In this document: piece after piece, positions 44,135 through 54,603 of the stretch
Layout: each line of letters opens with the position of its first letter
Numbering within the stretch: position 1 is the stretch's first letter
NCBI GenBank assembly: GCA_937944245.1
Contig: CALDYY010000034.1
Span: 1 to 64,000 of the forward strand
Direction: 5' to 3'
DNA: 64,000 bases
Source of the DNA: an uncultured Saprospiraceae bacterium
Lineage (GTDB): Bacteria > Bacteroidota > Bacteroidia > Chitinophagales > Saprospiraceae
The notes under the pieces: model-generated
Told to the model about the DNA's origin: nothing
What the model saw: only the letters and a program-made list of their open reading frames with translations
The model's database searches: none
Made by a program: the position numbers and the translations under genes

Positions 44135-46687
44135 TTATTGTGCACCTGTACCAATTTCCGTGCTAAATTTAATCACTAATTTAGATTGTTCTTTGTCTAA
44201 GGTAGCTTCTAAAACGCTTCCTTCTTCAGGATTTTCACTTAGAATGAACTCTGCAAGTGGGTCTTCGACATATTTTTGAATCGCCCTATTCAAAGGACGC
44301 GCTCCAAACTGTGGGTCGAAACCTTTCTCAGCAACGAACTCTTTTGCTTCCTGAGTTAACACAAGTTGATAGTTCATGTTGGCTAAGCGCTTCATTAAAT
44401 CGCCAAGTGAAATATCAATGATTTGATGAATTTGTTCTCTACCAAGACTATTAAAGACTACAACATCGTCTATCCTATTCAAAAACTCTGGTGAGAAAGT
44501 GCGTTTTAAAGCATTTTGAATAATTCCCTTAGAGTATTCTTCTGAATTATCCTGACGTGTTTTTGTTGCAAAACCAACACCCTGACCAAAGTCTTTTAGT
44601 TGCCTAACTCCAATGTTGGAAGTCATAATAATTAAAGTATTCTTGAAATCTACTTTTCTACCCAAACCATCTGTCAATTGCCCATCATCCAGCACTTGAA
44701 GTAAAATGTTATAAATATCGGGATGCGCTTTTTCAATTTCATCCAAAAGAATAACAGAGTAAGGCTTTCTGCGAATCTTCTCAGTTAATTGACCACCTTC
44801 TTCGTAACCTACATAACCTGGAGGCGCACCTATCAAACGGCTCACAGAGAATTTCTCCATGTACTCGCTCATATCTATTCTTACCAAAGAATCTTCGGAA
44901 TCAAAAAGATATTTTGCTAATGACTTGGCTAACTGCGTTTTTCCTACTCCTGTTGGTCCTAAAAAAATAAAAGAACCAATAGGCTTATTCGGATTTTTTA
45001 GCCCTACGCGGTTTCGCTGAATTGCTTTTGTAATTTTCTCAATGGCTTCATCCTGACCAATAATGGATTTTTTCATATCCACACTCATCGTTACCAATTT
45101 ATTGCTTTCACTTTGAGCTACTCGCTTGACAGGAATGCCTGTCATCATGGCAATTACTTCTGCAATATCCTCTTCATCTACTGGGTATCTTTTAGTTTTC
45201 GCTTCTTCCTCCCATTCTACTTTGGAAAATTCTAATTGTCGTACTAATTTGGATTCACTATCCCTTAAATCAGCAGCACGCTCATATTGTTGATTCTTAA
45301 CTGCCTGATTTTTAAGCTCTTTTATCTCCTCAATCTTCGCTTCTAGTTCTTCAATATGCTTGGGTACATGAATATTTTTCAAGTGCACTCTAGCACCAAC
45401 TTCATCTAGCACATCAATCGCTTTGTCTGGTAAATAGCGGTCAGTAATATAACGGTCGCTCAATTTTACACAAGCTAAAATGGCTTCCTCTGTATAGTTC
45501 ACATTGTGGAAATCCTCGTATTTAGACTTTATGTTTTTTAAGATATGAACTGCCTCCTCTGCTGAAGGTGGATCAACAATTACTTTTTGGAAGCGACGAT
45601 CTAAAGCACCATCTTTCTCAATATATTGACGGTATTCATCCAGTGTGGAGGCACCAATGCATTGTAACTCGCCTCTAGCCAATGCTGGCTTGAAAATGTT
45701 GGAAGCATCCAAAGAACCTGTTGCGCCTCCCGCACCAACGATGGTATGAATTTCGTCAATAAAGAGAATAACATCTCTTGTTTTCTCTAATTCATTCATA
45801 ATAGCCTTCATGCGCTCCTCGAACTGACCTCTATACTTTGTGCCTGCCACAAGTGCTGCTAGGTCAAGCATAACAATTCGTTTGTTGAAAAGCGTACGCG
45901 ACACTTTCTTCTGCTCTATTCGCAAGGCAAGCCCTTCAATAATAGCTGTTTTTCCGACGCCTGGCTCACCAATTAGGATGGGATTGTTCTTCTTCCTTCG
46001 GCTCAAAATCTGTGAAACGCGCTCAATTTCTGTTTCTCGACCAATGATAGGATCAAGTTTACCTTCAGAAGCTAACTTGGTGATGTCTCTTCCGAAATTG
46101 TCTAGTACAGGTGTGCGCGATTTCGCACCACTGCCTCCTCCTTTGCGTTGTTGAAAACCTCTATCATCATCAAACTCATCATCTTGGTCTGATGAAGATT
46201 GTGCATGTGCTTCGAAGTTAGTGGAATAATCCATGTCTTGCTCTACGTATTGTAGCTCTTTTTTGTAGCCTTCGTAGTCCACATCGAATTGATTTAATAT
46301 TCTCGATGCCATGTTATCCTTGTGTTTTAGGATGGAAAGCATCAAATGCTCTGAAGCAATTTCTTCACTTTTCAGCATTTTAGCTTCTAAGAAAGTTACT
46401 TTTAAAATTTTCTCCGCCTGTTTGTTTAAAGGCATATTACCTACGTTTTCTGAAGACTTAGCTGAGGATGGAACACGCTGTATAGATTCTTCAATAGTGT
46501 CTTTTAATTCTTCGATATTAACATCTAATGAATCTAAAACACGTACTGCTAGACTATCTGCTTCTTTCATAATACCCAGTAGTAAATGCTCGATACCGAT
46601 GTAGTCATGTCCTAATTTGATAGCTACGTCTCTACTTCTTCGGATAACTTGCTTTACTTGAGGTGAGAATCTGTTATTTTTATCCAT
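44135..46687 (-). CDS. clpC: ClpC-type AAA+ protease ATPase subunit
   Basis: An 850-residue Hsp100 unfoldase that feeds substrates to ClpP. The ATG at 46687 ([15 protein letters not shown]) matches family starts; an upstream ATG adds ten non-conserved residues. The order is two Clp-N repeats, first AAA+ domain (Walker [16 protein letters not shown], Walker [10 protein letters not shown]), a UVR/middle segment ([18 protein letters not shown]), and a second AAA+ domain ([31 protein letters not shown]). The ClpP-docking loop is near the second domain's VGFATKT; this region is plausible but not proven. ClpC is usually heat- or stress-induced; no CIRCE or CtsR operator was found upstream. Confidence 0.95.
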   Translation of the reverse strand: MDKNNRFSPQVKQVIRRSRDVAIKLGHDYIGIEHLLLGIMKEADSLAVRVLDSLDVNIEELKDTIEESIQRVPSSAKSSENVGNMPLNKQAEKILKVTFLEAKMLKSEEIASEHLMLSILKHKDNMASRILNQFDVDYEGYKKELQYVEQDMDYSTNFEAHAQSSSDQDDEFDDDRGFQQRKGGGSGAKSRTPVLDNFGRDITKLASEGKLDPIIGRETEIERVSQILSRRKKNNPILIGEPGVGKTAIIEGLALRIEQKKVSRTLFNKRIVMLDLAALVAGTKYRGQFEERMKAIMNELEKTRDVILFIDEIHTIVGAGGATGSLDASNIFKPALARGELQCIGASTLDEYRQYIEKDGALDRRFQKVIVDPPSAEEAVHILKNIKSKYEDFHNVNYTEEAILACVKLSDRYITDRYLPDKAIDVLDEVGARVHLKNIHVPKHIEELEAKIEEIKELKNQAVKNQQYERAADLRDSESKLVRQLEFSKVEWEEEAKTKRYPVDEEDIAEVIAMMTGIPVKRVAQSESNKLVTMSVDMKKSIIGQDEAIEKITKAIQRNRVGLKNPNKPIGSFIFLGPTGVGKTQLAKSLAKYLFDSEDSLVRIDMSEYMEKFSVSRLIGAPPGYVGYEEGGQLTEKIRRKPYSVILLDEIEKAHPDIYNILLQVLDDGQLTDGLGRKVDFKNTLIIMTSNIGVRQLKDFGQGVGFATKTRQDNSEEYSKGIIQNALKRTFSPEFLNRIDDVVVFNSLGREQIHQIIDISLGDLMKRLANMNYQLVLTQEAKEFVAEKGFDPQFGARPLNRAIQKYVEDPLAEFILSENPEEGSVLEATLDKEQSKLVIKFSTEIGTGAQ

Positions 46688-47126
46688 ATGATACATTTGT
46701 AATAATTCTTTTAACACTTTTTACACCATAAGGTTAATCAAAACCAACACTAAAGTGTAATGCTTTACAATAATTTTTTGCTACTTCTACAATGGTCTAA
46801 ACTTTAAATTTGATTATTGAACGAATCAACAAAATTTAAAAGTATTCCAGTATACTGACTAATTACGATGAAAAAATAGTGCCATTTTTTTTTATTTTAC
46901 TATTTGAAGTGTTTTTTTTTTGCTGTATGTCAAAAATAACAAATTTCTGATTACTTTTTAACTTGTGAGATAGTTATTTTTCAATAATATACAACAGATT
47001 AACTCTTTGCTGGTTGAAAGAAGCAATTAATATTATTGCTCTTTTACTATGTTGTTGTTGATATAGTATATCTGTTCTTGATATTTTCATTAGTATTTTC
47101 CACCTTTGCCATAAAACACAATAGAG
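46688..47126. other. Intergenic region between divergent clpC and STAS genes
   Basis: This 439-base AT-rich stretch holds the divergent promoters. Visible are a palindrome ACACTAAAGTGT (46747-46758), a minus-strand TATTTTTG (complement of 46931-46938) as a possible clpC -7 element, and for the STAS gene TTG at 47078 plus CACCTTTG at 47101-47108 with 20-base spacing. No protein-coding or RNA gene was recognised. Confidence 0.45.
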
Positions 47127-47498
47127 ATGAAGTATAGTATTGATCAAAAAGAACATTACGCCATATTTAGTTTGGAGGAAGAAAATCTAAACTCTTTAGT
47201 AGCACCAGAGTTAAAATCAGAGTTTGTCGTCCTATCAAATAAAGGTGTTGAGAACTTAATTTTGGATTTATCAAAAGTTAAATTTGTTGATTCTTCTGGA
47301 TTGAGTGCCATTTTGACAGCTAATAGGATATGGAATGCTTTAGGTATGTTTATTTTGACAGAAATTAATCACCCAAGTGTCAAACGATTGATTGAAATAT
47401 CTCGTTTAGATACAGTATTAAAAATTATTCCGACAGTATCCGAATCTACTGATTACGTTACTATGAGCGTAATTGAGAAAGGATTAAACGACGATTAA
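47127..47498 (+). CDS. STAS-domain protein (anti-anti-sigma factor-like)
   Basis: A 123-residue single STAS domain resembling SpoIIAA/RsbV. It has the pattern KYSIDQKEHYAIFSLEEENLNS, LILDLSKVKFVDSSGLSAIL with the phosphorylatable Ser in VDSSGLSA, and SVKRLIEISRLDTVL. Such proteins are switched by phosphorylation of that Ser and release a sigma factor or another partner by binding an anti-sigma kinase. No HATPase kinase or PP2C phosphatase gene is nearby, so its partner is unknown. The ATG at 47127 follows a good promoter match. Confidence 0.88.
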   Translation: MKYSIDQKEHYAIFSLEEENLNSLVAPELKSEFVVLSNKGVENLILDLSKVKFVDSSGLSAILTANRIWNALGMFILTEINHPSVKRLIEISRLDTVLKIIPTVSESTDYVTMSVIEKGLNDD

Positions 47499-47523
47499 AT
47501 ACATCTATTTAAGCACCTGATTG

Positions 47524-49500
47524 ATGATGAAAACGTTTTGCCTACTTATAATTACGTTACTCTTTAGTAGCGTAATCTTTGCTCAATCTTCCGATAAAAT
47601 GAAGTTGATTAATGACAATTATCGAACAGGGGAACAACTTCTATTAGAACTTAAACACAAACAGGCACTTAAATATTTCGAGCAAGCACTAAAGATAGAC
47701 CCAAAGCATACAGCTTCATTAAGAGCTGCCGGAACTTGTTACGATTTGCTAGGGCAGTACGAAAAAGCATTGGCTTCTTATTTGAAAGTGCTGAATCAAA
47801 ATCCGTACTTCTCGAGGGTCATCTATTATGAGATAGGTCGAACGTATTATCGTTTAGGGCAATATTATAGTGCGCTAGGCTATTTTAGTCAATTCGGGGA
47901 ATTGCAAAATTTAAATAATAATTATTTTGGACTGAGTGTAGAGCGGGAAATCCAGAAGGAAGCAGAGTATTTGAGGGAACTTTCGCAAAGTATGTTGGCT
48001 TGTCAAATTTCCATTGACAGTGTGCAGTATCACAATATTCGAGAGGTGATTAATGTTGGTCCTGCTATTAATAGTGTGGGTGATGAATATTTTCCTTATT
48101 TAGTTAATAACAACTCATACTTGTATTACACTAAAAGACAAAGCGCTACACAAAAAGAAGATGTATTTGTTAGCGAAAACATTAAAGGCATTTGGCAGTC
48201 AGGGCAATCGCTAAGTAATTTCAATACAAAGTGGAACGAAGGAATGACAACTTTTGTGCGCGATGGCAGAAAGATGTATTTTACTGCTTGTGAACGAGAA
48301 ACAGTCAAGGGCGCATGCGATATTTGGGAAGCGGAAACGGATGGTAAAAGGGTCAAAAAGGCAAAATCCTTAACTGATTTTATTAACTCAGATAGTTGGG
48401 ACTCCCAAGCATCTATTAGTTGTGATGGTAGTATCATTTACTTTGCTAGCAATCGAGCAGGCGGCTATGGCGGAACAGATATTTGGATGAGCCAAAAAGA
48501 AGAAGATGGCAAGTGGTCGGAACCCAAAAATATGGGGGCTAATGTGAACACTTCTGGCGATGAGGAAGCTCCATTCATAACTAATGACGGAAAAACGCTC
48601 TACTTCTCTTCCACAGGGCATTTTGGTATGGGTGAACAAGATATCTATTTTGTACGCAAACAAAGGGATGGGCTTTGGTCAAAACCCTATAATCTTGGAC
48701 CACCTGTCAATTCAGCGGCGCGTGAATTAGGTTTTTTTCTCTCCGCTGATGGAAAAATGGGTTACTTTTCCAGCGACCGAGAGGGTGGATACGGGGGAAT
48801 GGACATCTACAAGTTTGAATTACCTGCCCAACTTATTTCTGATCCTATTACCTTCGTGGAAGGATTTGTCAAGGATAAAGATTTCGGATTACCTGTAAGA
48901 ACAACTGTAAAAATAAAGGGACACCCTGAAATAGAAACCGATGAGCGTGGTCGTTTCTTTATCTGTTTTCCTGCAAATGAAGGATTGAAAGCGGAAGTAA
49001 ATCAGATGAATTTTCAAAAATATCAAAATACTTTTGAAATTCCAGAGTGGGATAATACCAAGCCTTTTACTATTGATTTGTTGTTGGAAATGAATGTACA
49101 TGGTTTTTCAGGAAATCAATTAGAAGAATCTAAAACAGAAATAGTGGAAGATAAACCCAAACCTATTGACCTTCAAAAGGTATCAACGCTAAGTATTTAC
49201 TATGAAACAAACGAAGCTGCACTAAACAGTAGAAATAAAAATCATTTAGACCGTTTCTTAGGAGGTATTGAAAGGGAAAAGATTACCAAAGTAGAAATTA
49301 TTGGTTACGCTGACAGCGTAGGTTCAGATGCTTATAATCTTCAACTTTCAGAAAAACGTGCTAAGGAAGTAGCTACTTTTTTGAAAGATAAAGAACTGGT
49401 CATCAATAAAGTTTATCTTGAGGGTAAAGGTGCATCTACCGAAGGTTCAAATAATTCAGAAAACAGAAGAGTTGAGATTATCATCCATTCTAAGATGTAG
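47524..49500 (+). CDS. TPR/PD40/OmpA-type outer-membrane-associated protein (PorE-like)
   Basis: A 658-residue exported envelope protein with signal peptide MMKTFCLLIITLLFSSVIFAQ. It has an N-terminal TPR block (about residues 25-130), then PD40/WD40-like repeats (about 190-440) with the YFASNRAGGYGGTDIWMSQK type, a carboxypeptidase-regulatory-like beta domain (FVEGFVKDKDFGLPVRTTVKI), and a C-terminal OmpA peptidoglycan-binding domain (KVEIIGYADSVGSDAYNLQLSEKRAKEVATFL). This order matches proteins related to PorE, which anchors type IX secretion parts to the cell wall; the T9SS role is inferred. The ATG at 47524 is chosen over the TTG before it. It is 25 bases behind the STAS gene. Confidence 0.9.
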   Translation: MMKTFCLLIITLLFSSVIFAQSSDKMKLINDNYRTGEQLLLELKHKQALKYFEQALKIDPKHTASLRAAGTCYDLLGQYEKALASYLKVLNQNPYFSRVIYYEIGRTYYRLGQYYSALGYFSQFGELQNLNNNYFGLSVEREIQKEAEYLRELSQSMLACQISIDSVQYHNIREVINVGPAINSVGDEYFPYLVNNNSYLYYTKRQSATQKEDVFVSENIKGIWQSGQSLSNFNTKWNEGMTTFVRDGRKMYFTACERETVKGACDIWEAETDGKRVKKAKSLTDFINSDSWDSQASISCDGSIIYFASNRAGGYGGTDIWMSQKEEDGKWSEPKNMGANVNTSGDEEAPFITNDGKTLYFSSTGHFGMGEQDIYFVRKQRDGLWSKPYNLGPPVNSAARELGFFLSADGKMGYFSSDREGGYGGMDIYKFELPAQLISDPITFVEGFVKDKDFGLPVRTTVKIKGHPEIETDERGRFFICFPANEGLKAEVNQMNFQKYQNTFEIPEWDNTKPFTIDLLLEMNVHGFSGNQLEESKTEIVEDKPKPIDLQKVSTLSIYYETNEAALNSRNKNHLDRFLGGIEREKITKVEIIGYADSVGSDAYNLQLSEKRAKEVATFLKDKELVINKVYLEGKGASTEGSNNSENRRVEIIIHSKM

Positions 49501-49509
49501 ATAAGAGGT

Positions 49510-49546
49510 ATGGTTGAATCGTTTAGTAATCAAACGATTCAACCAT
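49510..49546. terminator. Bidirectional terminator between the PorE-like gene and lysS
   Basis: A perfect 15-base inverted repeat (arms 49510-49524 and 49532-49546, core GGTTGAATCGTTT) with a 7-base loop and TTTTATTT after it, between two convergent genes. Confidence 0.85.
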
Positions 49547-49559
49547 TTTATTTAAAGGA

Positions 49560-51287
49560 TTAAGCAACTTCCGGCTTCATTTGTGGAAAGAACAGTACTT
49601 CTTGAATGGAAGGATTATTCGTTAGCATCATTGTCAAACGGTCAATACCTATACCTAGTCCAGAAGTTGGGGGCATTCCATATTCCAACGCGCGCAAAAA
49701 GTCCTCGTCTAACGCCATTGCTTCATCGTCGCCACGCTCTGCCAGTTTTAGCTGGTCTTCAAAACGTTGGCGTTGGTCTATTGGGTCGTTCAATTCTGAA
49801 TAAGCATTAGCAATTTCTTTGCCATTCACAAAAAGCTCGAATCGTTCTACTAACCCCTCTTCGCTACGATGTTTTTTCGCTAGTGGTGTCATTTCAATAG
49901 GATAATCTGTAATGTAAGTCGGCTGAATTAAATGGTCTTCTACTTTTTCGCCGAATATTTCATCAATTAGCTTCCCCTTACCCATATAATCATCCACTTT
50001 GATGTGCATTTCCTTACATACTTTTCTTAATGCCACTTCGTCCATTTGTGAAACGTCAATACCTGTGTATTTTTTGATGGAATCATACATACTAATACGC
50101 TCATAAGGTCCAGCAAAATCTATGCTATTTTCTCCAATTTGTACTTTAGTCGTGCCGTTTACCTCTTTAGCGATGGTTTCAAGCAACTGTTCTACCATGC
50201 TCATCATCCAGTTATAATCTTTATAGGCAACATAAATTTCCATTGATGTAAATTCTGGATTGTGTGTTCTATCCATGCCTTCGTTGCGAAACATTTTCCC
50301 AATTTCATAAACGCCATCAAATCCTCCCACAATTAATCGCTTGAGGTACAACTCATTAGCAATACGCATGTACAATTTCATGTCTAGCGTATTGTGATGT
50401 GTAGCGAACGGTCGAGCAGCTGCGCCACCATGAATGGGTTGTAATACAGGCGTTTCAACTTCTAACCAGCCCTGAGCATCAAAAAAGCGACGCATAACGG
50501 TAACGATGCGTGAACGTTTGATAAAAATTTCTTTTACTTCTGGATTGACTGTCAAGTCCACATAACGCTGGCGGTATCGCAATTCGGGGTCGGTAAAACT
50601 ATCGTAAATATTGCCGTCTTTATCCCTTTTTACAATTGGTAGCGGACGTAAGGATTTACTCAAAAATTTTAATTCATGTACATGTATTGAAATTTCGCCT
50701 GTGCCTGTAGCGAATAATTTCCCTTTAACTGCTATATAATCACCAATATCAAGCAACTTAACTAATTTTTTATGTCGCTCCTTATTTTCTGGCGTTTCGC
50801 CCAATTCGTCTTTGCCAATATAAAGTTGTACTCGCCCAACAGCATCTTGCAACTGTGCAAATGGACCGCGTTGCCCCATGAATCGTCCAGCAATTGAAAT
50901 ATCTTCCGCTGATTGATATTTTCCTAATGCCTCTTCTTTGATGACCTCAATAAATTCTTGAAAAGTCATTACATTTCTGTTGACTTTAGCATTAAAAGTC
51001 AACTCGCCTCTCACTGGAAACTCTTTTGTTAAATCCTCATTTTCAGTAATGGCGTTGGCTTTAAACTTATTTTTAAGTAATATTTCTAATATCGCCGATG
51101 CTTTATTTTTGCTAATTCCCTTTATCTGTTGTAGTAGCTTTTTAAGGTTTTTATGAAAATCCTCTGTCGTGAAGTCAATAGACCGAAAATTAACAGATAC
51201 TTCCTCCGCTGGAAATGGATTGAAGCCCAATGCTCTAATTTTTTCTAAATTTTCTCTTCTTACAATTTCTTGTTCGCTCAAGTGCAT
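49560..51287 (-). CDS. lysS: Lysyl-tRNA synthetase, class II, with an N-terminal insertion
   Basis: A 575-residue enzyme that charges tRNA-Lys. Class II motifs are present: motif 1 region [27 protein letters not shown], motif 2 [30 protein letters not shown], motif 3 [13 protein letters not shown]. The N-terminus [29 protein letters not shown] is normal, but about 75 extra residues (about 33-108) lie between this and the OB-fold segment [12 protein letters not shown]. The insertion starts with [23 protein letters not shown], which resembles a helix-hairpin-helix, so it may bind tRNA or another nucleic acid. It lacks the C-terminal extension seen in some Bacteroidota LysS. Alternative: a lineage-specific feature without function. 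Core function is certain. Confidence 0.95.
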   Translation of the reverse strand: MHLSEQEIVRRENLEKIRALGFNPFPAEEVSVNFRSIDFTTEDFHKNLKKLLQQIKGISKNKASAILEILLKNKFKANAITENEDLTKEFPVRGELTFNAKVNRNVMTFQEFIEVIKEEALGKYQSAEDISIAGRFMGQRGPFAQLQDAVGRVQLYIGKDELGETPENKERHKKLVKLLDIGDYIAVKGKLFATGTGEISIHVHELKFLSKSLRPLPIVKRDKDGNIYDSFTDPELRYRQRYVDLTVNPEVKEIFIKRSRIVTVMRRFFDAQGWLEVETPVLQPIHGGAAARPFATHHNTLDMKLYMRIANELYLKRLIVGGFDGVYEIGKMFRNEGMDRTHNPEFTSMEIYVAYKDYNWMMSMVEQLLETIAKEVNGTTKVQIGENSIDFAGPYERISMYDSIKKYTGIDVSQMDEVALRKVCKEMHIKVDDYMGKGKLIDEIFGEKVEDHLIQPTYITDYPIEMTPLAKKHRSEEGLVERFELFVNGKEIANAYSELNDPIDQRQRFEDQLKLAERGDDEAMALDEDFLRALEYGMPPTSGLGIGIDRLTMMLTNNPSIQEVLFFPQMKPEVA

Positions 51288-51350
51288 GGATTTTTATTTA
51301 ATGATATATGTGAAAAATATGTGGCGAAATTAACAGTTTATATTATTCCC

Positions 51351-51773
51351 TCAAAATGAATCTAATTGCCAGAGTATGATTTGTCTGGCGCGCAGGAATG
51401 CTCTCATTAACAACAATACAATTAAAGATAAAAAAAGGTAGCGCACTAAACTTGCCATCCAACTATTGCGTGTTGCCATTAGGGAGACATCTTCTTCGTA
51501 AATCAAGGCTTGATTAGCTAATGTTTCCATCTCCTTAAAAATATGTTCTGCCGCCGCTAAGTCGCCCAACCGTATGTAAATACTTACTTCTGATGTTCCT
51601 CCAAGTGGAAGAGCCGTACTCATGTAACTATTTGAAATAAAACAAGGTATTTTTTCTTCGCGCAAGCGTGCAGCACAAATATGCGCTTCTGATTCAAAAG
51701 TGAAGTAACGAAACACCACAACTTCTGATGCTTTCCCATTTTGTTCAAAATAATCTAAAATTTCTTCTTGCAT
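51351..51773 (-). CDS. DUF2007-type protein with C-terminal membrane helix
   Basis: A 140-residue protein. The first ~85 residues fit DUF2007 (putative signal-transducing, PII-like fold): EVVVFRYFTFESEAHICAARLREEKIPCFISN, then a loop and SIYIRLGDLAAAEHIFKEM. A C-terminal helix (SLVRYLFLSLIVLLLMRAFL) anchors it in the inner membrane. The family has no established function. It lies just upstream of, and divergent from, the HAD phosphatase gene. Confidence 0.8.
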   Translation of the reverse strand: MQEEILDYFEQNGKASEVVVFRYFTFESEAHICAARLREEKIPCFISNSYMSTALPLGGTSEVSIYIRLGDLAAAEHIFKEMETLANQALIYEEDVSLMATRNSWMASLVRYLFLSLIVLLLMRAFLRARQIILWQLDSF

Positions 51774-51845
51774 TATGATGTGAATTTAATGGGTTTTCGG
51801 TTAATTCGAGCATTAAAAATGACATCATTAAAGTATTCAATTTTT

Positions 51846-52478
51846 ATGACAATCATATTTGATTTTGATGGCACACTAGCCAACACCTTAAGTACGCTTA
51901 TTGACATCTATAATAATTATATTGTCAAAGAATTTCGCTGTAAGCCATTTGACCGTTCCATGTTAGAGGAATTTCAAAAAAAACGCCCGTCAGAGTTTAT
52001 GAAGGAATATGGCGTAACAACGATTAAAATGCCTTTTATTGCTTTTCGAGCTAGGAAACTATTGAAACAAGAAATGCCTAATGTTGAGGCTTTTCAAGGA
52101 ATTGTCCATCTTATTCATCAACTAAATGAAAGAAACATAAAGTTAGGTATTGTTACTTCAAACAGTGAAAAAAATGCGCGTTTGTTTTTACGAAAATATA
52201 ATATTGAGCATTGTTTCGATTTTGTAAATGGTGGCAAAAGTTTGATGAGTAAGAAAAAAGCACTTATAAAGGTGATTAAAACCCATAAAGTTGATGTGAA
52301 GAAAGTTTTTTACGTAGGTGATGAAATTCGAGATATTTTTTCTTGCCGTGAAGCAGGTATTCCCATAGCGGTCGTGATGTGGGGCAATCATCATCCAGAA
52401 CTTTTGAAGGCACATCAACCAGATTGGATATTACAATCTCCTCAAGACATCTTAGATTTAGCTGCGACTATGATTTAG
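51846..52478 (+). CDS. HAD-superfamily phosphatase (phosphoglycolate phosphatase-like)
   Basis: A 210-residue HAD hydrolase. The ATG at 51846 begins MTIIFDFDGTLANTL, putting the nucleophilic Asp (DFDGT) at residues 6-10; upstream starts would add unrelated residues. Motif II is IVTSNSEKNA, and the lysine and acidic motif follow in KKVFYVGDEIRDI. A small cap domain lies between. Substrate is unknown, but phosphoglycolate or a similar phosphoester is plausible. Its 3' end overlaps a small minus-strand gene by 11 bases. Confidence 0.88.
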   Translation: MTIIFDFDGTLANTLSTLIDIYNNYIVKEFRCKPFDRSMLEEFQKKRPSEFMKEYGVTTIKMPFIAFRARKLLKQEMPNVEAFQGIVHLIHQLNERNIKLGIVTSNSEKNARLFLRKYNIEHCFDFVNGGKSLMSKKKALIKVIKTHKVDVKKVFYVGDEIRDIFSCREAGIPIAVVMWGNHHPELLKAHQPDWILQSPQDILDLAATMI

Positions 52479-52659
52479 CTGTTAAGTTAATTTGGTCGAG
52501 CTTATCAGCTATTTCTTTCATCCTTTCCTCAAGTTCTAGTAGTTTGTTGAGAATCAAAATATGGGTTTTCTTAGCATCAATACCAACAGGGCTGTCTGCG
52601 CTTTGTATTTCGGCTGCAATGCGATCAAATAACAATTTTTCAACATTTAGTTCTTTCAT
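52468..52659 (-). CDS. Small coiled-coil-like hypothetical protein, 63 residues
   Basis: A short helical protein (KELNVEKLLFDRIAAEI, then HILILNKLLELEERMKEIADKL) with heptad-like hydrophobic spacing, so probably oligomeric or a partner-binding peptide. It lies 6 bases after the DUF983 gene on the minus strand and so is probably in its operon. I recognise no family. It slightly overlaps the HAD gene. Confidence 0.6.
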   Translation of the reverse strand: MKELNVEKLLFDRIAAEIQSADSPVGIDAKKTHILILNKLLELEERMKEIADKLDQINLTAKS

Positions 52660-52665
52660 ATTGTG

Positions 52666-53067
52666 TTATTTTGTTGTGGATGAAAATACTTTAAAATTTG
52701 GATCGTATTTGTAGATAATATTTAGCCAAATCGCTCTCGAAAAGCGGAAAAACCAAACAAAAAAGATAGCTAATATCCCTAACAGCAAACCAAAAGAAGC
52801 AGTCATACTCCAATCCAATATCCAGTGAAAAAAAAGTACAAAACCTATACAAAACCATCCTGAAATGATGTAGGAAATAAACATTGCGCCATAATAAAAT
52901 CCAGGCTCTGGTAAGTATTTAAAGCCACAGTTAGGGCAATGGTCAGGCATATCAAAAGATTTTTTGAAGGCAAAACTATTGTGTTCAAACAAATTTCCTT
53001 CATGACATTTGGGACATTTAAAACTCATAATACTGTATAGCTTGGTTCCCTTTTTTAATAGACTCAT
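52666..53067 (-). CDS. DUF983 membrane protein with zinc-finger-like Cys pairs
   Basis: A 133-residue membrane protein. The start chosen is MSLLKKGTKLYSI at 53067, since homologues begin with a short basic stretch before FKCPKCHEGNLF. Two CPxC pairs (FKCPKC and DHCPNC) form a probable zinc site in the cytoplasm, and two or three membrane helices follow (AMFISYIISGWFCIGFVLFF; FGLLLGILAIFFVWFF). The family is common in Bacteroidota and Alphaproteobacteria but has no known role. Confidence 0.85.
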   Translation of the reverse strand: MSLLKKGTKLYSIMSFKCPKCHEGNLFEHNSFAFKKSFDMPDHCPNCGFKYLPEPGFYYGAMFISYIISGWFCIGFVLFFHWILDWSMTASFGLLLGILAIFFVWFFRFSRAIWLNIIYKYDPNFKVFSSTTK

Positions 53068-53127
53068 TTCTTTTATTTTTAAATAATACAAAACACATGA
53101 AAAAATGTTCATACGTTTGAATAATTG

Positions 53128-54498
53128 TTACATAGTCTGAAATGGATGCTTCCATTCCTTTCTGTAAGGTCTTCTTATTAACTTGTTAGCTGCTTTATTG
53201 TTGACAAATTTTTTGCTTATGGTGTCATATGTTAAGGATTGCCCACCAAGTTGCACAGAAATGTTGGCAGCGATACAACTTGCCGTAGATATATGTCCTT
53301 GCTCAATATCGGCAACTGGTTTCCTTTTTTCATCAATTGCAGCTAGAAGGTCGAGCATATGCCTGCGTGTAGCAGGAGCTGCATGAAGTTCTATACGCTC
53401 TTCTTTTAAATCCTCTGGATACAATTCTCGTTCATAAAGGGCTGTTCCTTTTATAGTTTGGGCTTGCTTATCCGTAGGTACAAACTCGTACTTATAAACA
53501 TCACCTTTTAGTGTTCCCTTTTCGCCATAAATTTTAAATCCCCAAGGATACTCTGGGTCAGCAGGCGCACCCCAAGTACGATGCTGCCAAACGCAATCCA
53601 AATCTCCAAACTTGAAAATGGCAGTTTGTGTATCTGCAATGTTCGATTTACCTGATTTCTGTACATAAATTCCTCCCGTAGAACTAATAGCAGTTGGCAT
53701 CCCTAAATCAAGCAGCCAGCGCACTGTATCGAGCATGTGTATGCACATGTCGCCCACAATACCATTACTATACTCCATAAAAGTTCGCCACCATCGAATG
53801 TGTGGCAGTCCATCATAAGGACGCATGGGAGCGGGACCTGTCCACATCTCATAATCCAAAAAGTCAGGGACGGATTGGTTAGGTGGATTTCCATTCGCAC
53901 GCATGTGGTAATAGCAACAAATTTCAATATGTGCAATTTTCCCTAGAAGTCCTTCTGAAAGAATATTTTGTTTGGCTTCTATCAAATGAGGAGTGCTTCG
54001 CCTTTGCGTACCTACTTGCACGGCTTTGTTATACTTTCGAGCAGCAGCTAATATGGCTTCTCCCTCGTGAATATCCACGCTGATGGGCTTTTGCACATAT
54101 ACATTTGCACCTGATTTAATGGCTTCAATCGTTGTCAGGGCATGCCAATGGTCAGGTGTACCTATAATGGCAACATCGAGCTCATGCTCGGCAAGTAATT
54201 TTCGATAATCACCATAAAGTTGAGGGGTTTTACCTGTTTTCTGTTTTTGGCTCACCAACTGACCTGCTTGCTGTAATAAGTTTTTATCCACATCGCAAAG
54301 GGCAACTACGTCCACAGGTGCTACTTGCATTAGTCTAAATAAATCACTTTTACCGTACCATCCCGTTCCAATAAGTGCGACTTTTCTGGGCTTTTCCGTG
54401 AAGATAATGTCTAATCCTTTTGCACCTAAAGTAGAGATGGCTAAGGTAGCAGCAGCAGTATGCAAGAATTTTCGCCGATTAATATTAAAGGTGTGCAT
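53128..54498 (-). CDS. Gfo/Idh/MocA-family oxidoreductase with Tat signal
   Basis: A 456-residue NAD(P)-dependent dehydrogenase exported as a folded protein: the N-terminus NINRRKFLHTAAATLAIS carries the twin-arginine RRKFL motif. The Rossmann domain has RKVALIGTGWYGKSDLFRL and VVALCDVD, and VQKPISVDIHEGEAI replaces the usual EKP. Members act on sugars, inositols or glycan derivatives (for example Tat-exported glycoside hydrolase family 109-type enzymes in Bacteroidota). The C-terminal domain shows HIRWWRTFMEYSNGIVGDMCIHMLDTVRWLL. The exact sugar is unknown. It is monocistronic. Confidence 0.9.
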   Translation of the reverse strand: MHTFNINRRKFLHTAAATLAISTLGAKGLDIIFTEKPRKVALIGTGWYGKSDLFRLMQVAPVDVVALCDVDKNLLQQAGQLVSQKQKTGKTPQLYGDYRKLLAEHELDVAIIGTPDHWHALTTIEAIKSGANVYVQKPISVDIHEGEAILAAARKYNKAVQVGTQRRSTPHLIEAKQNILSEGLLGKIAHIEICCYYHMRANGNPPNQSVPDFLDYEMWTGPAPMRPYDGLPHIRWWRTFMEYSNGIVGDMCIHMLDTVRWLLDLGMPTAISSTGGIYVQKSGKSNIADTQTAIFKFGDLDCVWQHRTWGAPADPEYPWGFKIYGEKGTLKGDVYKYEFVPTDKQAQTIKGTALYERELYPEDLKEERIELHAAPATRRHMLDLLAAIDEKRKPVADIEQGHISTASCIAANISVQLGGQSLTYDTISKKFVNNKAANKLIRRPYRKEWKHPFQTM

Positions 54499-54603
54499 GT
54501 TTTTCGATTTTGTTTTGCGATAACTAAGTTAAAGTTTTTTTGGTTTGGTAGTTTACTAAGATTATTTATTTCAATTACATGGTTTAATTTTTAGTAATCT
54601 TCC

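Noticed and set aside
46747-46758. Palindrome ACACTAAAGTGT upstream of clpC as a heat-shock operator
   Set aside because: It does not match CIRCE or CtsR sites, and a 12-base palindrome is common in AT-rich spacers.
46974-47156. A 60-codon minus-strand frame in the clpC-STAS spacer
   Set aside because: It overlaps the STAS promoter and start, and its translation shows no domain or signal.
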